NCBI RefSeq assembly: GCF_003515945.1
Contig: NZ_QWLM01000010.1
Coordinates: 1-64,000 of the forward strand
Length of the DNA: 64,000 nt
Origin: Dermacoccus abyssi
GTDB lineage: Bacteria > Actinomycetota > Actinomycetes > Actinomycetales > Dermatophilaceae
Direction: 5' to 3'
In this document: positions 1 through 10,336 of the stretch, piece after piece
Numbering within the stretch: position 1 is the first letter of the stretch
Layout of the letters: every line of letters begins with the position of its first letter
Made by a program: the position numbers and the translations under genes
The notes under the pieces: model-generated
The model's input: only the letters and a program-made list of their open reading frames with translations
The model's database searches: none
What the model was told of the DNA's origin: nothing

Positions 1-442
1 GCGTCAGCGCAATCTCTGAGGTGGCCCATGAGTGCTGGGGTGTTGTGTGCGTTCGCTCTCGATCGCCCGCGTGATGTGCAGGTGGGCGGCTTGGATGATC
101 CGGAGTCGAATATGCAGTGGTTGGAGCGTTCGGTGAATCGTAGTGTTGGTGCGCAGTTGCGTAATCAGGGGCGGCGAAATGTCCAATCCCCTTCTTCAGG
201 AGAAGAGAGTACCGAGGGCGGGGGAGAGGACCCGTTCAGCGAACGGCATTCGAGGTGGAGGTGAACGCTCGTGCGACGAGTGGCCGGCTCAACGCGGGAA
301 AGATCCGATTGCTTCCTTGGTCCGGTCGGGCGGCGAATCTGTCCCGGCGTGTGGGTGCCACCCTGCTAGTGTCGGCTTTCCGGCCCAGCGGCGTTCCGAG
401 TGCGCCCGGCCGACCCAACTGCCCGCAACACGAGAGGTTCTC
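1..442. other. Window edge, no confident gene
   Basis: A frame open from the left edge runs on the plus strand to a stop at about 264, but it matches nothing I recognise and its third codon positions are less G/C-rich than those of the genes that follow. It could be the tail of a gene that starts outside the window or a decayed remnant. Positions 265-442 hold no credible gene. A TAGTGT hexamer at 367-372 could be the -10 element for the gene at 443, giving a leader of about 64 nt. Confidence 0.25.
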
Positions 443-1021
443 ATGTCGTTGACACTCACGGCTACCGACGCCGACACGCGACCTTACGAGGCGACTCTCC
501 TCGACGGGGTTCTCTCCGAACGCAACGTTGCTGGAGCGACGTTCAACAACGGGTTGCTCCGCTTCCACAACGCGGCGTCTGCCGAACTCGCGCAGCAGAA
601 CCTGTACGAATTCTTCGGCGATCGCGCGAGTGAGCTCACCCCCTTCGCCTTCGACTGGCGCGGCCGTCACTTCTGCCGGGTGCAGCTCGACGGCGAAGAC
701 ATGGCGCTGCGGGCGGACAGTGCGTTCAATGAAGCGAGCCCCCTCACCGACTACGCCGGTACCGTCGCTTTCCTCCTCGACGACCCCGGGGCCGTCGAAT
801 TCCTTGAAGAAGCAGTGATGCAAGAAGCCTTCGCAGCCCTGCAGATCTTCGGCCTGCGATTCACCGACTGCATCGGCCTGAAGGTTCCTGCGTTCCTCGG
901 AGGCGAAGAAACCATCGCCAACATGGAGGTCAACGACATGGACGTCTACTGGAGCTTCAACGCCCAGGTGTACAACCAAGTGAAAGACACGCCTCCCGGA
1001 ACGCCGATCCGCCTCGGGTGA
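443..1021 (+). CDS. DUF1851 / Tdi1-like immunity protein
   Basis: A 192-aa soluble protein with no signal peptide or membrane segment. The central and C-terminal part resembles the DUF1851 (T6SS immunity Tdi1-type) domain: a 'FAFDWRGRHF' block, an acidic middle region, then 'CIGLKVPAFLGGEE' followed by 'NMEVNDMDVYWSF', the usual closing signature. The ATG at 443 is chosen because GAGAGG lies just upstream; the same frame stays open further upstream but without a ribosome site. It is followed 47 bp later by an SMI1/KNR4 gene. Known members are cytoplasmic antitoxins neutralising secreted toxins; the cognate toxin is not in this window, so the role is inferred from family and context. Confidence 0.6.
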   Translation: MSLTLTATDADTRPYEATLLDGVLSERNVAGATFNNGLLRFHNAASAELAQQNLYEFFGDRASELTPFAFDWRGRHFCRVQLDGEDMALRADSAFNEASPLTDYAGTVAFLLDDPGAVEFLEEAVMQEAFAALQIFGLRFTDCIGLKVPAFLGGEETIANMEVNDMDVYWSFNAQVYNQVKDTPPGTPIRLG

Positions 1022-1068
1022 CCGGCGCTCCAAATGCCCACACATCACGTCGACGAGGAGATACCAGC

Positions 1069-1560
1069 ATGACCGACGACCAGCAGCTCCTGGCCAACCT
1101 TGAGCGGATCGCGACGCGCGAGGAGCTCGTCTGGAACGATGCTGCCGATCCGGATGAGCTCGAGAGCCTGGAGGCATCCCTCGGAATCGAGGTTCCGAGC
1201 GCGTACCGAAGGGTTCTGGAGTGGCACGACGGCACCGACGATCGTGAATTCTGCTCGATCGAGGAGTCCGTGGAGGCAGCCGAAGAACTCCTCGAGTTGT
1301 GGGAAGACGTCGTCGAGGAGGGCAACCTCGACCCGAGCGAGCGCAACATCGAACCCGGCACCGGACGCGTCAAGGACGGTGACTTCGTCAAGGGGTGGGT
1401 GCCGTTCTACGACTACGGGACCGGAGCGTTCGACCTGCTCGACTGCAACCCCGGCCCGAACGGCTCACACGGTCAGGTCATCCACTACGACCCGGATGGC
1501 ACGAACGCTGTCACTCACCCTACGCTCGCAGCCTGGGCAGCTGAGCGCGCCGCACACTGA
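1069..1560 (+). CDS. SMI1/KNR4 family protein, probable immunity protein
   Basis: A 163-aa acidic cytoplasmic protein. The pattern 'ELESLEASLGIEVPSAYRRVL' (residues about 24-44), a hydrophobic-acidic middle and a 'WVPFYDYGTGAFDLLD' block are typical of the SMI1/KNR4 (SUKH) fold, where the protein first lists a helix that senses the ligand and then an aspartate-rich sheet. GAGGAG at 1055-1060 fixes the ATG. SUKH proteins in bacteria mostly serve as immunity proteins for nuclease and other polymorphic toxins. The neighbouring DUF1851 gene and the type VII-like genes downstream support that role here, but no toxin is visible in the window. Confidence 0.65.
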   Translation: MTDDQQLLANLERIATREELVWNDAADPDELESLEASLGIEVPSAYRRVLEWHDGTDDREFCSIEESVEAAEELLELWEDVVEEGNLDPSERNIEPGTGRVKDGDFVKGWVPFYDYGTGAFDLLDCNPGPNGSHGQVIHYDPDGTNAVTHPTLAAWAAERAAH

Positions 1561-1628
1561 CGGCGACCCCCACCTGCGCATCGCCCGTGCTTCGTGGCGA
1601 TGCCGTCACCACACTGGAGAACTGCACC

Positions 1629-3131
1629 ATGGCGTCGCACCACCTAACCGTCTTCGGTAACGAGGTTGCCCTCGACGGCCGCTCCATCGATGTTCCCGCG
1701 GGAGCCAACCCGCACACCATCGCCGTGCGAGCCGCCAAGGAGATGGCGAGTGCTGAATCGAAACCCGGCGAGAGCGTGCACATCGAAGTACGCAACGATC
1801 AGGGAGTGTTTCCCCTCGTCATCACGGATGGTGAAGTGAGCGCAGGCCGCGTCGAACCGACCGCGTCCGACGCAGGGTCCGCGGACACGGGCGAACCTGC
1901 CAACTCGCGCGGGATCGAATCTGCCATCGAGCCTTCCCGAGCAGAGCCAGCCGCCGGCACTATGCAGAGTCTCCACTCGGCCGAGGGCGCGAGTACGCCA
2001 AGAGCACCAGAACCGGCGGATGATGACGCGCCGGCGGCCACTGGCTGGAAGGACGGTGGCGACATCGTGACGTCCCTGCGCTCGGCGTGGGCGGCCAACG
2101 CCGAAGTCCGCCCCCTGCCAGGCCCGCAGCCGGCCGCGAAGGCGTCCGACGTATCTCAAGCGACACCTGTGTTCGCTCCGCCAGAGCCGCGCGCGCCTGA
2201 GGCACACCAGCCCTTTGAGCACACGTTCATCGAGAAGCACCGCACCGAGACGCCCACCCCAGCCCCCGTCGGCGGATTCGCGGGCGTGCTCGCCCAGTTC
2301 GGCATTGGTGGCCCGAGCCAGGCACAGCAGGCCGAGGAAGCGGACAAGATCGCCGTCTCGAAGGTGTGGACCCGACCCAAGGGCATTGCCGTCGCCAACG
2401 GTAAGGGCGGCTCAGGCAAGACGCCGACATCGCTGTACCTTGCTGCGATGTTTGCTCGCCTCGGGGGCGGCATGGTGTTGGTCGACGACAACAACACCTT
2501 CCGCGGTGCCGCCGGCTGGCAGACGGAGAACGCCGCGCACGGTGCCACGAAGGAAGACCTCATCGCCGCGCTACCCACCTTTGACGGGTCGGAGCGCGCG
2601 GCTGACATGGCGCGCTTCACCCACCACCAGACGACGGACCGTTACGACGTTCTGCAGTCCCGCCCGCAGAAGCTGGCGCGCGACCAGGCGCTCGACGACG
2701 CTGAGTTTGATGCGATCCAGGAGTTGCTTCGTCGTTTTCATCGGGTTGTCGTGTTCGACTCCGGCAACGACGAGTCGGCACCGAACTGGCTGCGCATGAT
2801 CCATCACAGCGACGCGCTCGTCGTGCCGACTGCCACCACGCCGAAGCACTGCGAATCAGCGAAGCTGCTGCTCGAGGCGCTCACGGCCGCCGGCGGGCAC
2901 GGAGCCGAACTGGCGCGAAACGCGGTCATCGTCGTGTCGCACGCCTCGACGAACGACCCAGCACCCGAGCAGGTCGCCCCGCGGTTCGAGGGCATGGCCC
3001 GTGAGGTGCTGACCATCCCGCACGACCCGGCGATGGCGCGCGAATGGTTGAGGTGGGACGACCTGGCTCCGCGCACGCAACGCGCGTGGCTCGCCGTTGG
3101 TGCAGCAATTGCCCGTGGCCTCGAGGATTGA
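1629..3131 (+). CDS. MinD/ParA-like ATPase, type VII secretion-associated
   Basis: A 500-aa protein in three parts: an N-terminal domain of about 75 residues, a low-complexity Ala/Pro-rich linker to about residue 230, and a C-terminal SIMIBI P-loop ATPase. The Walker A is GKGGSGKT at residues 258-265, with Pro after the Thr; Walker B-like 'VVVFDSGND' follows. This layout (disordered N-terminus plus MinD-like domain) is that of EspI-type ATPases near type VII secretion genes. ATG 1629 is preferred over an upstream in-frame ATG (1587) because GGAGA lies 9 nt before it and the shared N-terminal domain begins there. Three bases separate it from the next gene, whose first 75 residues are a diverged copy of this protein's N-terminus. 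Confidence 0.65.
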   Translation: MASHHLTVFGNEVALDGRSIDVPAGANPHTIAVRAAKEMASAESKPGESVHIEVRNDQGVFPLVITDGEVSAGRVEPTASDAGSADTGEPANSRGIESAIEPSRAEPAAGTMQSLHSAEGASTPRAPEPADDDAPAATGWKDGGDIVTSLRSAWAANAEVRPLPGPQPAAKASDVSQATPVFAPPEPRAPEAHQPFEHTFIEKHRTETPTPAPVGGFAGVLAQFGIGGPSQAQQAEEADKIAVSKVWTRPKGIAVANGKGGSGKTPTSLYLAAMFARLGGGMVLVDDNNTFRGAAGWQTENAAHGATKEDLIAALPTFDGSERAADMARFTHHQTTDRYDVLQSRPQKLARDQALDDAEFDAIQELLRRFHRVVVFDSGNDESAPNWLRMIHHSDALVVPTATTPKHCESAKLLLEALTAAGGHGAELARNAVIVVSHASTNDPAPEQVAPRFEGMAREVLTIPHDPAMAREWLRWDDLAPRTQRAWLAVGAAIARGLED

Positions 3132-3134
3132 CCT

Positions 3135-4643
3135 GTGACGCGTCTCGACCTGGTCGTCGAGGGCGGGCGAGCCCTCGTTGACGGAACACCGCTTGAGCTT
3201 CCTCCCGGCGCGGATCCAGCCGCGGCCCTCGTGGCTCACGCGCAGGACCGAGCTCGAATCGAGGGGCCGGTGTTGGCGCACCTGCGCGACGGAGCGGGCA
3301 CGGATGTGTGGGTGAACGTGGGTGCGGACGGTGCAGTGACTCCGGCGGAGGAGCCGAACCTGGACTCTGACCCGGTGTCGGCACCCCCGACAGCCCTGAG
3401 TGCGTGGAGCACCGAGCCGCGGCAGCCGGGCGGGCGTGGCTGGAGCAATCGGTTCAAGCGCGATGACGTGGCACCTTCGCGGCGCGCCCTGCTCGTCGGC
3501 GGCAGCGCGATCGGTGCGCTTGCACTGGCAGGCGGTGGGTGGGCACTCGCCACTGCAGGCGATGACGAGCGGCCCCCGGAACCAGCCTCGTCGACACCCT
3601 CTCGCTCGGTGGTACTTCCTAACGGGCAGAACGCACCTGCGGGATGGCTGGAGCAGGCAGTTTGGTCGGTCGAAGATGTCGCCGATCCGAAGCCGCAGGT
3701 CGATGTGCGTGACGGCATGTTCGCCGTGCTCACCCAACCTCCGGGCACCGGAGCCGTCGAGGTCGTGGTGGCAGGTGCGCGCGATGGCCGCAGACGGTGG
3801 AGCAAAACGCTCGAAGTAGGCGAGATCGTCACGGACGGCCCGTTCATCCTGAACCGGGACGGCAAGCTCATCGTCTTCGTGGCGACGCCGAAGCGCCTTC
3901 TCGGCTGGGAGCTTCGAACCGGTGTTTCCTTCGCGGATCACGCCTTCACCACGGAGGACGCGAGTGTCGGTTTCGGCTTGTTGGGTGCCTGGATCGGCAC
4001 CGGCGGACGGCGGTTCTACGGGTTGACGAAGAAAGGCCTGGCTCCGTTCGACATCCCGGACAAGGCATCGTGCTTCGGCACAATCGGTGACCGCATGTTG
4101 GTGGTCGATTCCGGGGCGCAGGCATGGAAGCTCGAGTCCGGGAAGCCAGAGCCCGAGCCCGTCAAGTTGCAGGGCCCCAAGGACGCCACGCCCGGCGGGG
4201 TGGTCGCTGTCACGGACGAAGTGCTCGTTCTGGCGTGGAACACGTGGCGGAACGTAGCGCTGCGGGCGTACGACCTCGAGACGCTCAAGCCCCGCTGGAC
4301 GACGCCGTCGGAGCCGCGCTGGGAGGCATACCTCGGTACGGCTCGGATTGCGCCTGACCAGACTTGGGCCACTGTGGGAAACCGCCGTGTTGATCTCACC
4401 TCGGGCAAGGCATCCGTCATCGCAGCCAAGTGGACGCCTGTCGCCATCTCGGACGGCTTCGCGTGGGGTGACGATGGTTCATACATCCTCGCCTGTGACA
4501 GATCGGGCGAGCTCGTGTCGGGGAAGCCGACACACCGGTCCAACGAGACCGTCATCGTTGTGGCCGGGTACGGCGATCAGGCGTTCGCCACGTCCGCTGC
4601 ATACGGAACGCCGACGTTGTATTCGTTGAACCGCGCTGTGTGA
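3135..4643 (+). CDS. Membrane-anchored beta-propeller (PQQ-like) protein
   Basis: A 502-aa protein starting with GTG. Residues 1-75 resemble the N-terminus of the preceding ATPase. A polar linker leads to an arginine-flanked hydrophobic segment at about 117-138 ('RRALLVGGSAIGALALAGG'), then a Pro/Ser-rich hinge and about 340 residues of repeated Trp/Gly beta-strand motifs ('RRRWSKTL', 'LLGWELRTG', 'RAYDLETLKPRW') typical of PQQ-like or WD-type propellers. Topology is probably N-in, C-out. Translational coupling to the ATPase (3-bp gap) suggests they act together, perhaps the shared domain bringing an extracytoplasmic sensor and a cytoplasmic ATPase to the same complex. No specific function is known to me. 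Confidence 0.55.
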   Translation: MTRLDLVVEGGRALVDGTPLELPPGADPAAALVAHAQDRARIEGPVLAHLRDGAGTDVWVNVGADGAVTPAEEPNLDSDPVSAPPTALSAWSTEPRQPGGRGWSNRFKRDDVAPSRRALLVGGSAIGALALAGGGWALATAGDDERPPEPASSTPSRSVVLPNGQNAPAGWLEQAVWSVEDVADPKPQVDVRDGMFAVLTQPPGTGAVEVVVAGARDGRRRWSKTLEVGEIVTDGPFILNRDGKLIVFVATPKRLLGWELRTGVSFADHAFTTEDASVGFGLLGAWIGTGGRRFYGLTKKGLAPFDIPDKASCFGTIGDRMLVVDSGAQAWKLESGKPEPEPVKLQGPKDATPGGVVAVTDEVLVLAWNTWRNVALRAYDLETLKPRWTTPSEPRWEAYLGTARIAPDQTWATVGNRRVDLTSGKASVIAAKWTPVAISDGFAWGDDGSYILACDRSGELVSGKPTHRSNETVIVVAGYGDQAFATSAAYGTPTLYSLNRAV

Positions 4644-5035
4644 CGGGTCGATGCGTGCGTCGGCCGACTGATGGCGCAGACAAGTTTCCAGCTCCCGAGT
4701 CCATCGATGGGTTCACGAGAGCTGGGACGGACCCGGCGTTGGAGACGTCTCCATGCGGCGAAAGGTAACTCGGTCGTCGCGTGCACCAAGCCACCGAGAC
4801 GTAATTGACCGACGCGAGGGGCGTGTCCGGCACCGATCGGTTCGTCAGCTTACGTTTGGTGGTGAACAAGCACGGCTCGACGTGAGCAGCATCTGTGCCA
4901 CACCGCAGCATCGCTCAAGGGAACCCCGCCGCGAGCGACGACGTCGTAGGTCGAGACCGCAAGGAGAATCACAGCTGCGCTGCACGCCCGCGCCCGTGAT
5001 CCGTATCCTTGACTCGACGCAGGGGAGGAGTAGGC
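4644..5035. other. Noncoding region upstream of the kinase gene
   Basis: About 390 bp without a credible gene: the open frames here have poor codon bias. No clear hairpin terminator is visible after 4643. The only structure I can support is the promoter of the downstream kinase near its 3' end. Confidence 0.5.
5004..5009 (+). promoter_or_regulatory. -10 element of the kinase gene
   Basis: TATCCT, predicted start of transcription near 5016. This leaves a leader of about 20 nt containing the strong ribosome site GGGGAGGAG at 5022-5030. No good -35 match is visible. Confidence 0.4.
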
Positions 5036-6220
<1,185 letters not shown>

Positions 6221-6264
6221 TCGCGCGCACCGCACGCATCACGGGACCCCATCGACCACACGGA

Positions 6265-6305
6265 AACGGCGCCCGGGGTGAGGACTCACCCTGGGCGCCG
6301 CCGTT
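6265..6305. terminator. Bidirectional terminator
   Basis: An inverted repeat with a 3-nt loop between the converging kinase gene and the gene ending at 6320. Arms begin AACGGCGCCC and read GGGTGAG towards the loop; the matching arm is CTCACCCTGGGCGCC. There is one wobble pair and a 2-nt bulge near the base. No T-run follows, as is common in actinobacteria. Confidence 0.7.
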
Positions 6306-6319
6306 CGTGAGGGACGTCG

Positions 6320-7636
6320 TCAGGCGCGCTCGCGACGCCACAGGACGTAGGCCAACCCGGCCACCGCGCCGAGGCCGAGCACCAGCGCTCCACCCCACAG
6401 CAGGGGATTCGAGCCGGATGTTCCCTCGGTGCTCAGCGTCGCTGGATCAGGCTGCGCGACGTCCATCGCCGGCCCCTGGTTCGCGGTGCCCTGCACACGT
6501 ACCGAGACCGCCGACGGAATCGTCTTGGAGTCGTCGAGCTTGTCCGACGACGACGATGGCGTGATGTCGAGTGCCACGTAGTACCAGCCCGGCATGGCCT
6601 GCCACTGGACGCCGTCATCGCCGCTCGTCTCCCGATCGGCGTTGCCGTAGTCGATGGGGGCCGTGTACGCGCCGAGCTGCTTCGGGTCGGTGCCCGAGGA
6701 GGTCGACTTGAACAGGTACCCGGTGTTCGAACCGGAGCCCGAGACCGTCACCTCGGTGAGCGCGGGGTTGTAGACCTGCAGATCGAGGTTCATGTCCTGC
6801 GTCGGGTTGTAGCCGCTGCCGTTCTTCGGCACTTCCCAGACCACGGACATGCGCTGGCCCCAGCTGAGGTGAACGCGGAAGAACATGCGCCGCCCGGGCT
6901 GCGCCTCCACCGTGTACCCGCCGTCGGAGCTGGGAAGCGTCGTGGCGTTCGCGAAACCGGCGCCCGGTTCCATCGCCTGCGAGGCGTCGAGCGGCTGGGT
7001 GGAGAGGGCCTCGACGTCACCGCTCGGTGTCTTGACCTCGCCGTTCACCTTCGGGGTGCGAACGACCGCGATCTGCACCGGCATCGGGGTGGAGTTGTCG
7101 CCGCTGTTGGTGCGCTTCACCTCGAGCCGGTAGGACGTGGCCTTGCGGCACGCGTCGGCCGAATCGCCCGAGTCCGTGATGCGCTTCGTGGCCTTGGGGT
7201 CGACGGCGACGTTCGTCTTGAGCAGGCCCGGGGCGCCAGTGGTGGAAAGGGAGTCGGCGGACGTGGCGCAGGTCGTCTCGCCGTCCGGCGTCGTCAGCTT
7301 GATCTCGAGGCCCTGCGAACCGTCGGAAACGCTCCACGCGTCGTTCTTCCAGGTGGCCGAGCCGAGCACGCCGATCTCAAGCCGCTCGCCCTCGCCGCGG
7401 GAAATGGCCGCGTAACGCGAGGTCTCGTCGACGGGCAACGTCGTCTGGTACATGCCCGGGTCGAGGGGAGTGCCGTCGCCGGAGGCCACTCGGAGGTCGA
7501 TGCTCTTGCCGCCCGTGGCAAAGCCGTTGCCGTCGGCCAGCTTCGGCGCGCTCCACGCCGGTGCGGCGCTCGTCGTGGCGAGCCCGACGGTGACGGCGGT
7601 CGCTGCGAGCGCCTTCCTCGCGCGTGATGTCGTCAT
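6320..7636 (-). CDS. Secreted, membrane-anchored protein of unknown function
   Basis: A 438-aa exported protein. The start at 7636 is chosen because GGAGGACGAGG lies directly upstream; a longer frame upstream would read into the maf gene. A Sec signal peptide covers about residues 1-30 (basic start, Ala-rich core, APAWSA cleavage region). Two similar beta-rich domains with 'YQTTLPVDETSRYAAISRG' and 'FFRVHLSWGQRMSVVWEVP' follow, resembling pre-peptidase C-type sandwich domains, then a C-terminal span 'LLWGGALVLGLGAVAGL' with an RRER tail. It sits convergent to the kinase gene. The architecture fits an extracytoplasmic partner of a secretion or cell-wall system; I do not recognise a specific family. 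Confidence 0.6.
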   Translation of the reverse strand: MTTSRARKALAATAVTVGLATTSAAPAWSAPKLADGNGFATGGKSIDLRVASGDGTPLDPGMYQTTLPVDETSRYAAISRGEGERLEIGVLGSATWKNDAWSVSDGSQGLEIKLTTPDGETTCATSADSLSTTGAPGLLKTNVAVDPKATKRITDSGDSADACRKATSYRLEVKRTNSGDNSTPMPVQIAVVRTPKVNGEVKTPSGDVEALSTQPLDASQAMEPGAGFANATTLPSSDGGYTVEAQPGRRMFFRVHLSWGQRMSVVWEVPKNGSGYNPTQDMNLDLQVYNPALTEVTVSGSGSNTGYLFKSTSSGTDPKQLGAYTAPIDYGNADRETSGDDGVQWQAMPGWYYVALDITPSSSSDKLDDSKTIPSAVSVRVQGTANQGPAMDVAQPDPATLSTEGTSGSNPLLWGGALVLGLGAVAGLAYVLWRRERA

Positions 7637-7698
7637 CCTCGTCCTCCCCGAATGTGCTGGTGACAGTGTGCCAAACCGGCGGGCCCGCCTGGGACGTT

Positions 7699-8361
7699 TC
7701 AGCCGCGCGGTCGGTTCCACAGGGTGTGCCACTCGACGCCGATCTCGGCGAACATCTCACGAAGCAGCGGCAGACCGATGCCGACCACGGTGTGCGGGTC
7801 GCCCTCGATGCGTTCGATGTACGGGCCGGCGAGGCCGTCGATGGTGAAGGCGCCGGCGACGAACAGCGGCTCACCTGTCGCGACGTACGCCTCGATCTCT
7901 GCGTCGGTGATCTCCGCGAAGTGCACCCCGGTGCCGGAGACCGCCCCGAACGTGGCGCCCGTGCCATCGGCTCGGTCGTCGATGACCCAGTGCCCCGTGT
8001 AGAGGGTTGCGCTCTTGCCGCGCATCGCGCGCCAGCGGGCCGTGGCGTCATCCGCGTCGAGGGGCTTGCCGAGCGTTTGCCCGTCGAACTCGAGCACGGA
8101 GTCACAGCCCAGCACGAGCGCGTCGTCGGGGGCGTCGTCCGGCACCTCGCCGGCGGCCAGCCGGGAGGCCACCGCCTGAGCTTTCGCGTTGGCGAGCAGA
8201 AGGGCGACGTCCTCGGGCGCCAACTCACCGTGAGCCTCGCATGCCGCGGCGAGGGCAGCGTCCTCGTCCACCTCGGAGACGAGGACGTACGGCTCGACAC
8301 CGGCCGACCTCAGGGTGGCGAGACGGGCGGGCGACTGCGAAGCGAGGACGAGTTGGGTCAT
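7699..8361 (-). CDS. maf: Maf-like nucleoside triphosphate pyrophosphatase
   Basis: A 220-aa protein with the Maf signature: N-terminal 'LVLASQSPARLATLRSAG' (the P-loop-like SxSPRR site, here SQSPAR), 'ANAKAQAV', the 'LGCDSVL' catalytic acid block, 'GKSATLYTGHWV' and 'IDGLAGPYIERIEGDPHTVVGIGLPLL' at the C-terminus. It hydrolyses non-canonical or methylated nucleotides in the cytoplasm. In actinobacteria maf commonly sits near acyl-CoA carboxylase genes, and here it lies 6 kb from accD. The ATG follows a TAGCCT element by 7 nt, so translation is probably leaderless. Confidence 0.9.
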   Translation of the reverse strand: MTQLVLASQSPARLATLRSAGVEPYVLVSEVDEDAALAAACEAHGELAPEDVALLLANAKAQAVASRLAAGEVPDDAPDDALVLGCDSVLEFDGQTLGKPLDADDATARWRAMRGKSATLYTGHWVIDDRADGTGATFGAVSGTGVHFAEITDAEIEAYVATGEPLFVAGAFTIDGLAGPYIERIEGDPHTVVGIGLPLLREMFAEIGVEWHTLWNRPRG

Positions 8362-8368
8362 GCGGCCA

Positions 8369-8374
8369 AGGCTA
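8369..8374 (-). promoter_or_regulatory. -10 element of maf (leaderless)
   Basis: TAGCCT on the minus strand, 7 nt before the maf ATG. Transcription would start at or within a base or two of the start codon. Confidence 0.5.
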
Positions 8375-8382
8375 TCGGGCGC

Positions 8383-10262
8383 TCAGCCGGGCAGGTTGTC
8401 GACGAAGCACCAGCGCCACTCCTCGCCAGGTTCGAACGAGCGCATCACGGGGTGGCCCGTCTCGCGGTAGTGGGCGCTCGCGTGTGCTCCGGGGGAGGAA
8501 TCACAGCAGCCGACGAACCCGCAGGCAGTGCACATGCGCAGGTGCAGCCAGGCCATGCCCTCCTCGAGGCAGGCCTGACAGCCCTCGTGGGACTGGGGGG
8601 CAGCGCAGGAGTTGTCGGCCTCGACGAGGTGCTCGCACCCGCCACGGCGGGCCTCCGGGGTAAGGAGGGGCTTGGCCTCGCCGAGAGCTGCGTCGCGATC
8701 GTCCGCCGTGAGAAGCATTGACTCCTCGATGTCGAGCTGGTACAGGATGTTGTCGATCACCTCGTGGTCGACGAGGCCGTGGTCGCGCATCTCGAGCACC
8801 TTGTTGCGCTCCGCGGCGAGCATCTGCTGACGGATCTCGCGGTACTGCTGCGTCGGGCCGAGAACATCGCTGCTGCCCAGGCGCTCCCACATGAGGTTGG
8901 CGCGGCGCATGCCTTGCTTCTCGAGCGACTTCACGATCGGCTCAGGGGTGTCGGCGAGTCGCGGATCCTCGAGTGCCTTGCGCATCGCCACCTCACCGGC
9001 GTCGATGGAGGCCTGGACGACCTGGGCCGCGGCGAGGGCGTCCTCGCGAGGATCGGGGGCGTGCAGCTTCATGGCCTTCGCCACCGTGCCGAGCGTGAAG
9101 CCCTGGAGGACGAGGGTGCCGATCGTCACGGTGAGCGCGATGAAGATGAGCGTCTCGCGATGCGGGGTGGCGCCCTCGGGGAGCAGGAACGCGGCGGCGA
9201 GCGTCACGACGCCGCGCATGCCGGCCCAACCGGCGACCGCACCCTCACGCAGGGAGAGGGGACGCGAATCCCATCTCGCCACGCGGCCCAGCCACGCCGC
9301 GAAGATGATGAAGACCGGCCGGATGAACATGACCGTCGCGAGAACGGTGAGCGCGTAGGCGCTCGTACGGGCCAGGCCGATGTCGGACTCGATGACGTCG
9401 GTGATGATCGTCGCCGCCTGCAGACCGATGAGCAGGAAGACCATGTTCTCGAGGATGAACTGAACCGAATCCCAGTTCATCCGCTCGGAGACGCGAGCCT
9501 GCGCCGTCTGGATGTAGGGCGCCTTGTAACCCAGCAGGACGGCCATGACGACGACGGCGATGACGCCCGAGCTGTGGATCTCCTCGGCGGGCAGGAAGGC
9601 CACCCACGGAGAGATGAAGCTCAGCGCGACGCTCGTCGGGGTGTCCTTGACGTGCTTTTGGATGAACGCCATGACGAGGAACGCGACGACGCCGATCGCG
9701 ATGCCGCCCACCGTCGCGACGAGGAAGTCGACCCCGACGCTCAGCGGCGTGACGGACTGCTGCAGCGCGAGCGTGGCCGTGGACACGGTGACGAGGGCCG
9801 TCGCGTCGTTGAAGAGGGACTCACCCTCGAGGACGGCGACGAGCCTGCGTGGCAACCCGATGCGACGCGCGACGGCGGTGGCCGCGACGGCGTCCGGGGG
9901 AGCGACGACACCGCCCAGGGCCAGTGCCGCCGCGAAACCGATGGGCATGAGCCACCAGGAGACGAGCCCGACGACGATCGCGGTGAAGAGTACGAGCAGC
10001 ACCGACAGCTGGATGATCTGGTACACGTCGCGCCGCAGATCGACGAGCGAGATGCGCAACGCCGTCGCATACAGCAGCGGCGGCAGGAAACCGAGGAGAA
10101 CGACCTCGGAGTCGAGGTGGACCTCGCCCACGCCGGGGCGTAGGAGAGCGCGACCCCGACCGCCGTCAGCAGCAGAGGACCGGAGAGCCCGACCCGCCGC
10201 GCCACGAGGCTTCCGAGAATCGTCGTGGCGACGAGGAGGACGATGGGGAGGGCGACATGCAC
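8383..10262 (-). pseudogene. Na+/H+ antiporter fused to UBP zinc finger, frameshifted
   Basis: Reading from ATG 10262, the first 44 residues (MHVALPIVLL... SYAP) are the first helix of an NhaP/CPA1 antiporter; the rest (GEVHLDSEV onward) lies in another frame that runs to 8383. Adding one base to the run of four G at 10135-10138 restores one protein of 626 residues, so a base is missing there. It has about 12 membrane spans with the conserved 'LEGESLFNDATALV' ion-binding block and 'AGWAGMRGVVTLA', a cytoplasmic helical linker, and at the C-terminus a zinc-finger UBP domain (CEH, CQACL, CTACG, CC, H-x3-H pattern). Such fusions occur in other actinobacteria; the finger's partner is unknown. Confidence 0.75.
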
Positions 10263-10293
10263 CCGGTCATTATGACGGCTGGACGCGACCCGT

Positions 10294-10312
10294 CCCGCCG
10301 GTGTCCGGCGGG
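10294..10312 (-). terminator. Hairpin after the ATP-grasp gene
   Basis: A perfect 8-bp stem (CCCGCCGG / CCGGCGGG) with a 3-nt loop between the end of the ATP-grasp gene and the antiporter start. Confidence 0.5.
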
Positions 10313-10336
10313 GGAGTCACGCGCCGGTGCGGCCGG

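Noticed and set aside
2856-3941. A 361-codon minus-strand frame across the ATPase and propeller genes
   Set aside because: No domain; both plus-strand genes have better codon bias and coupled starts.
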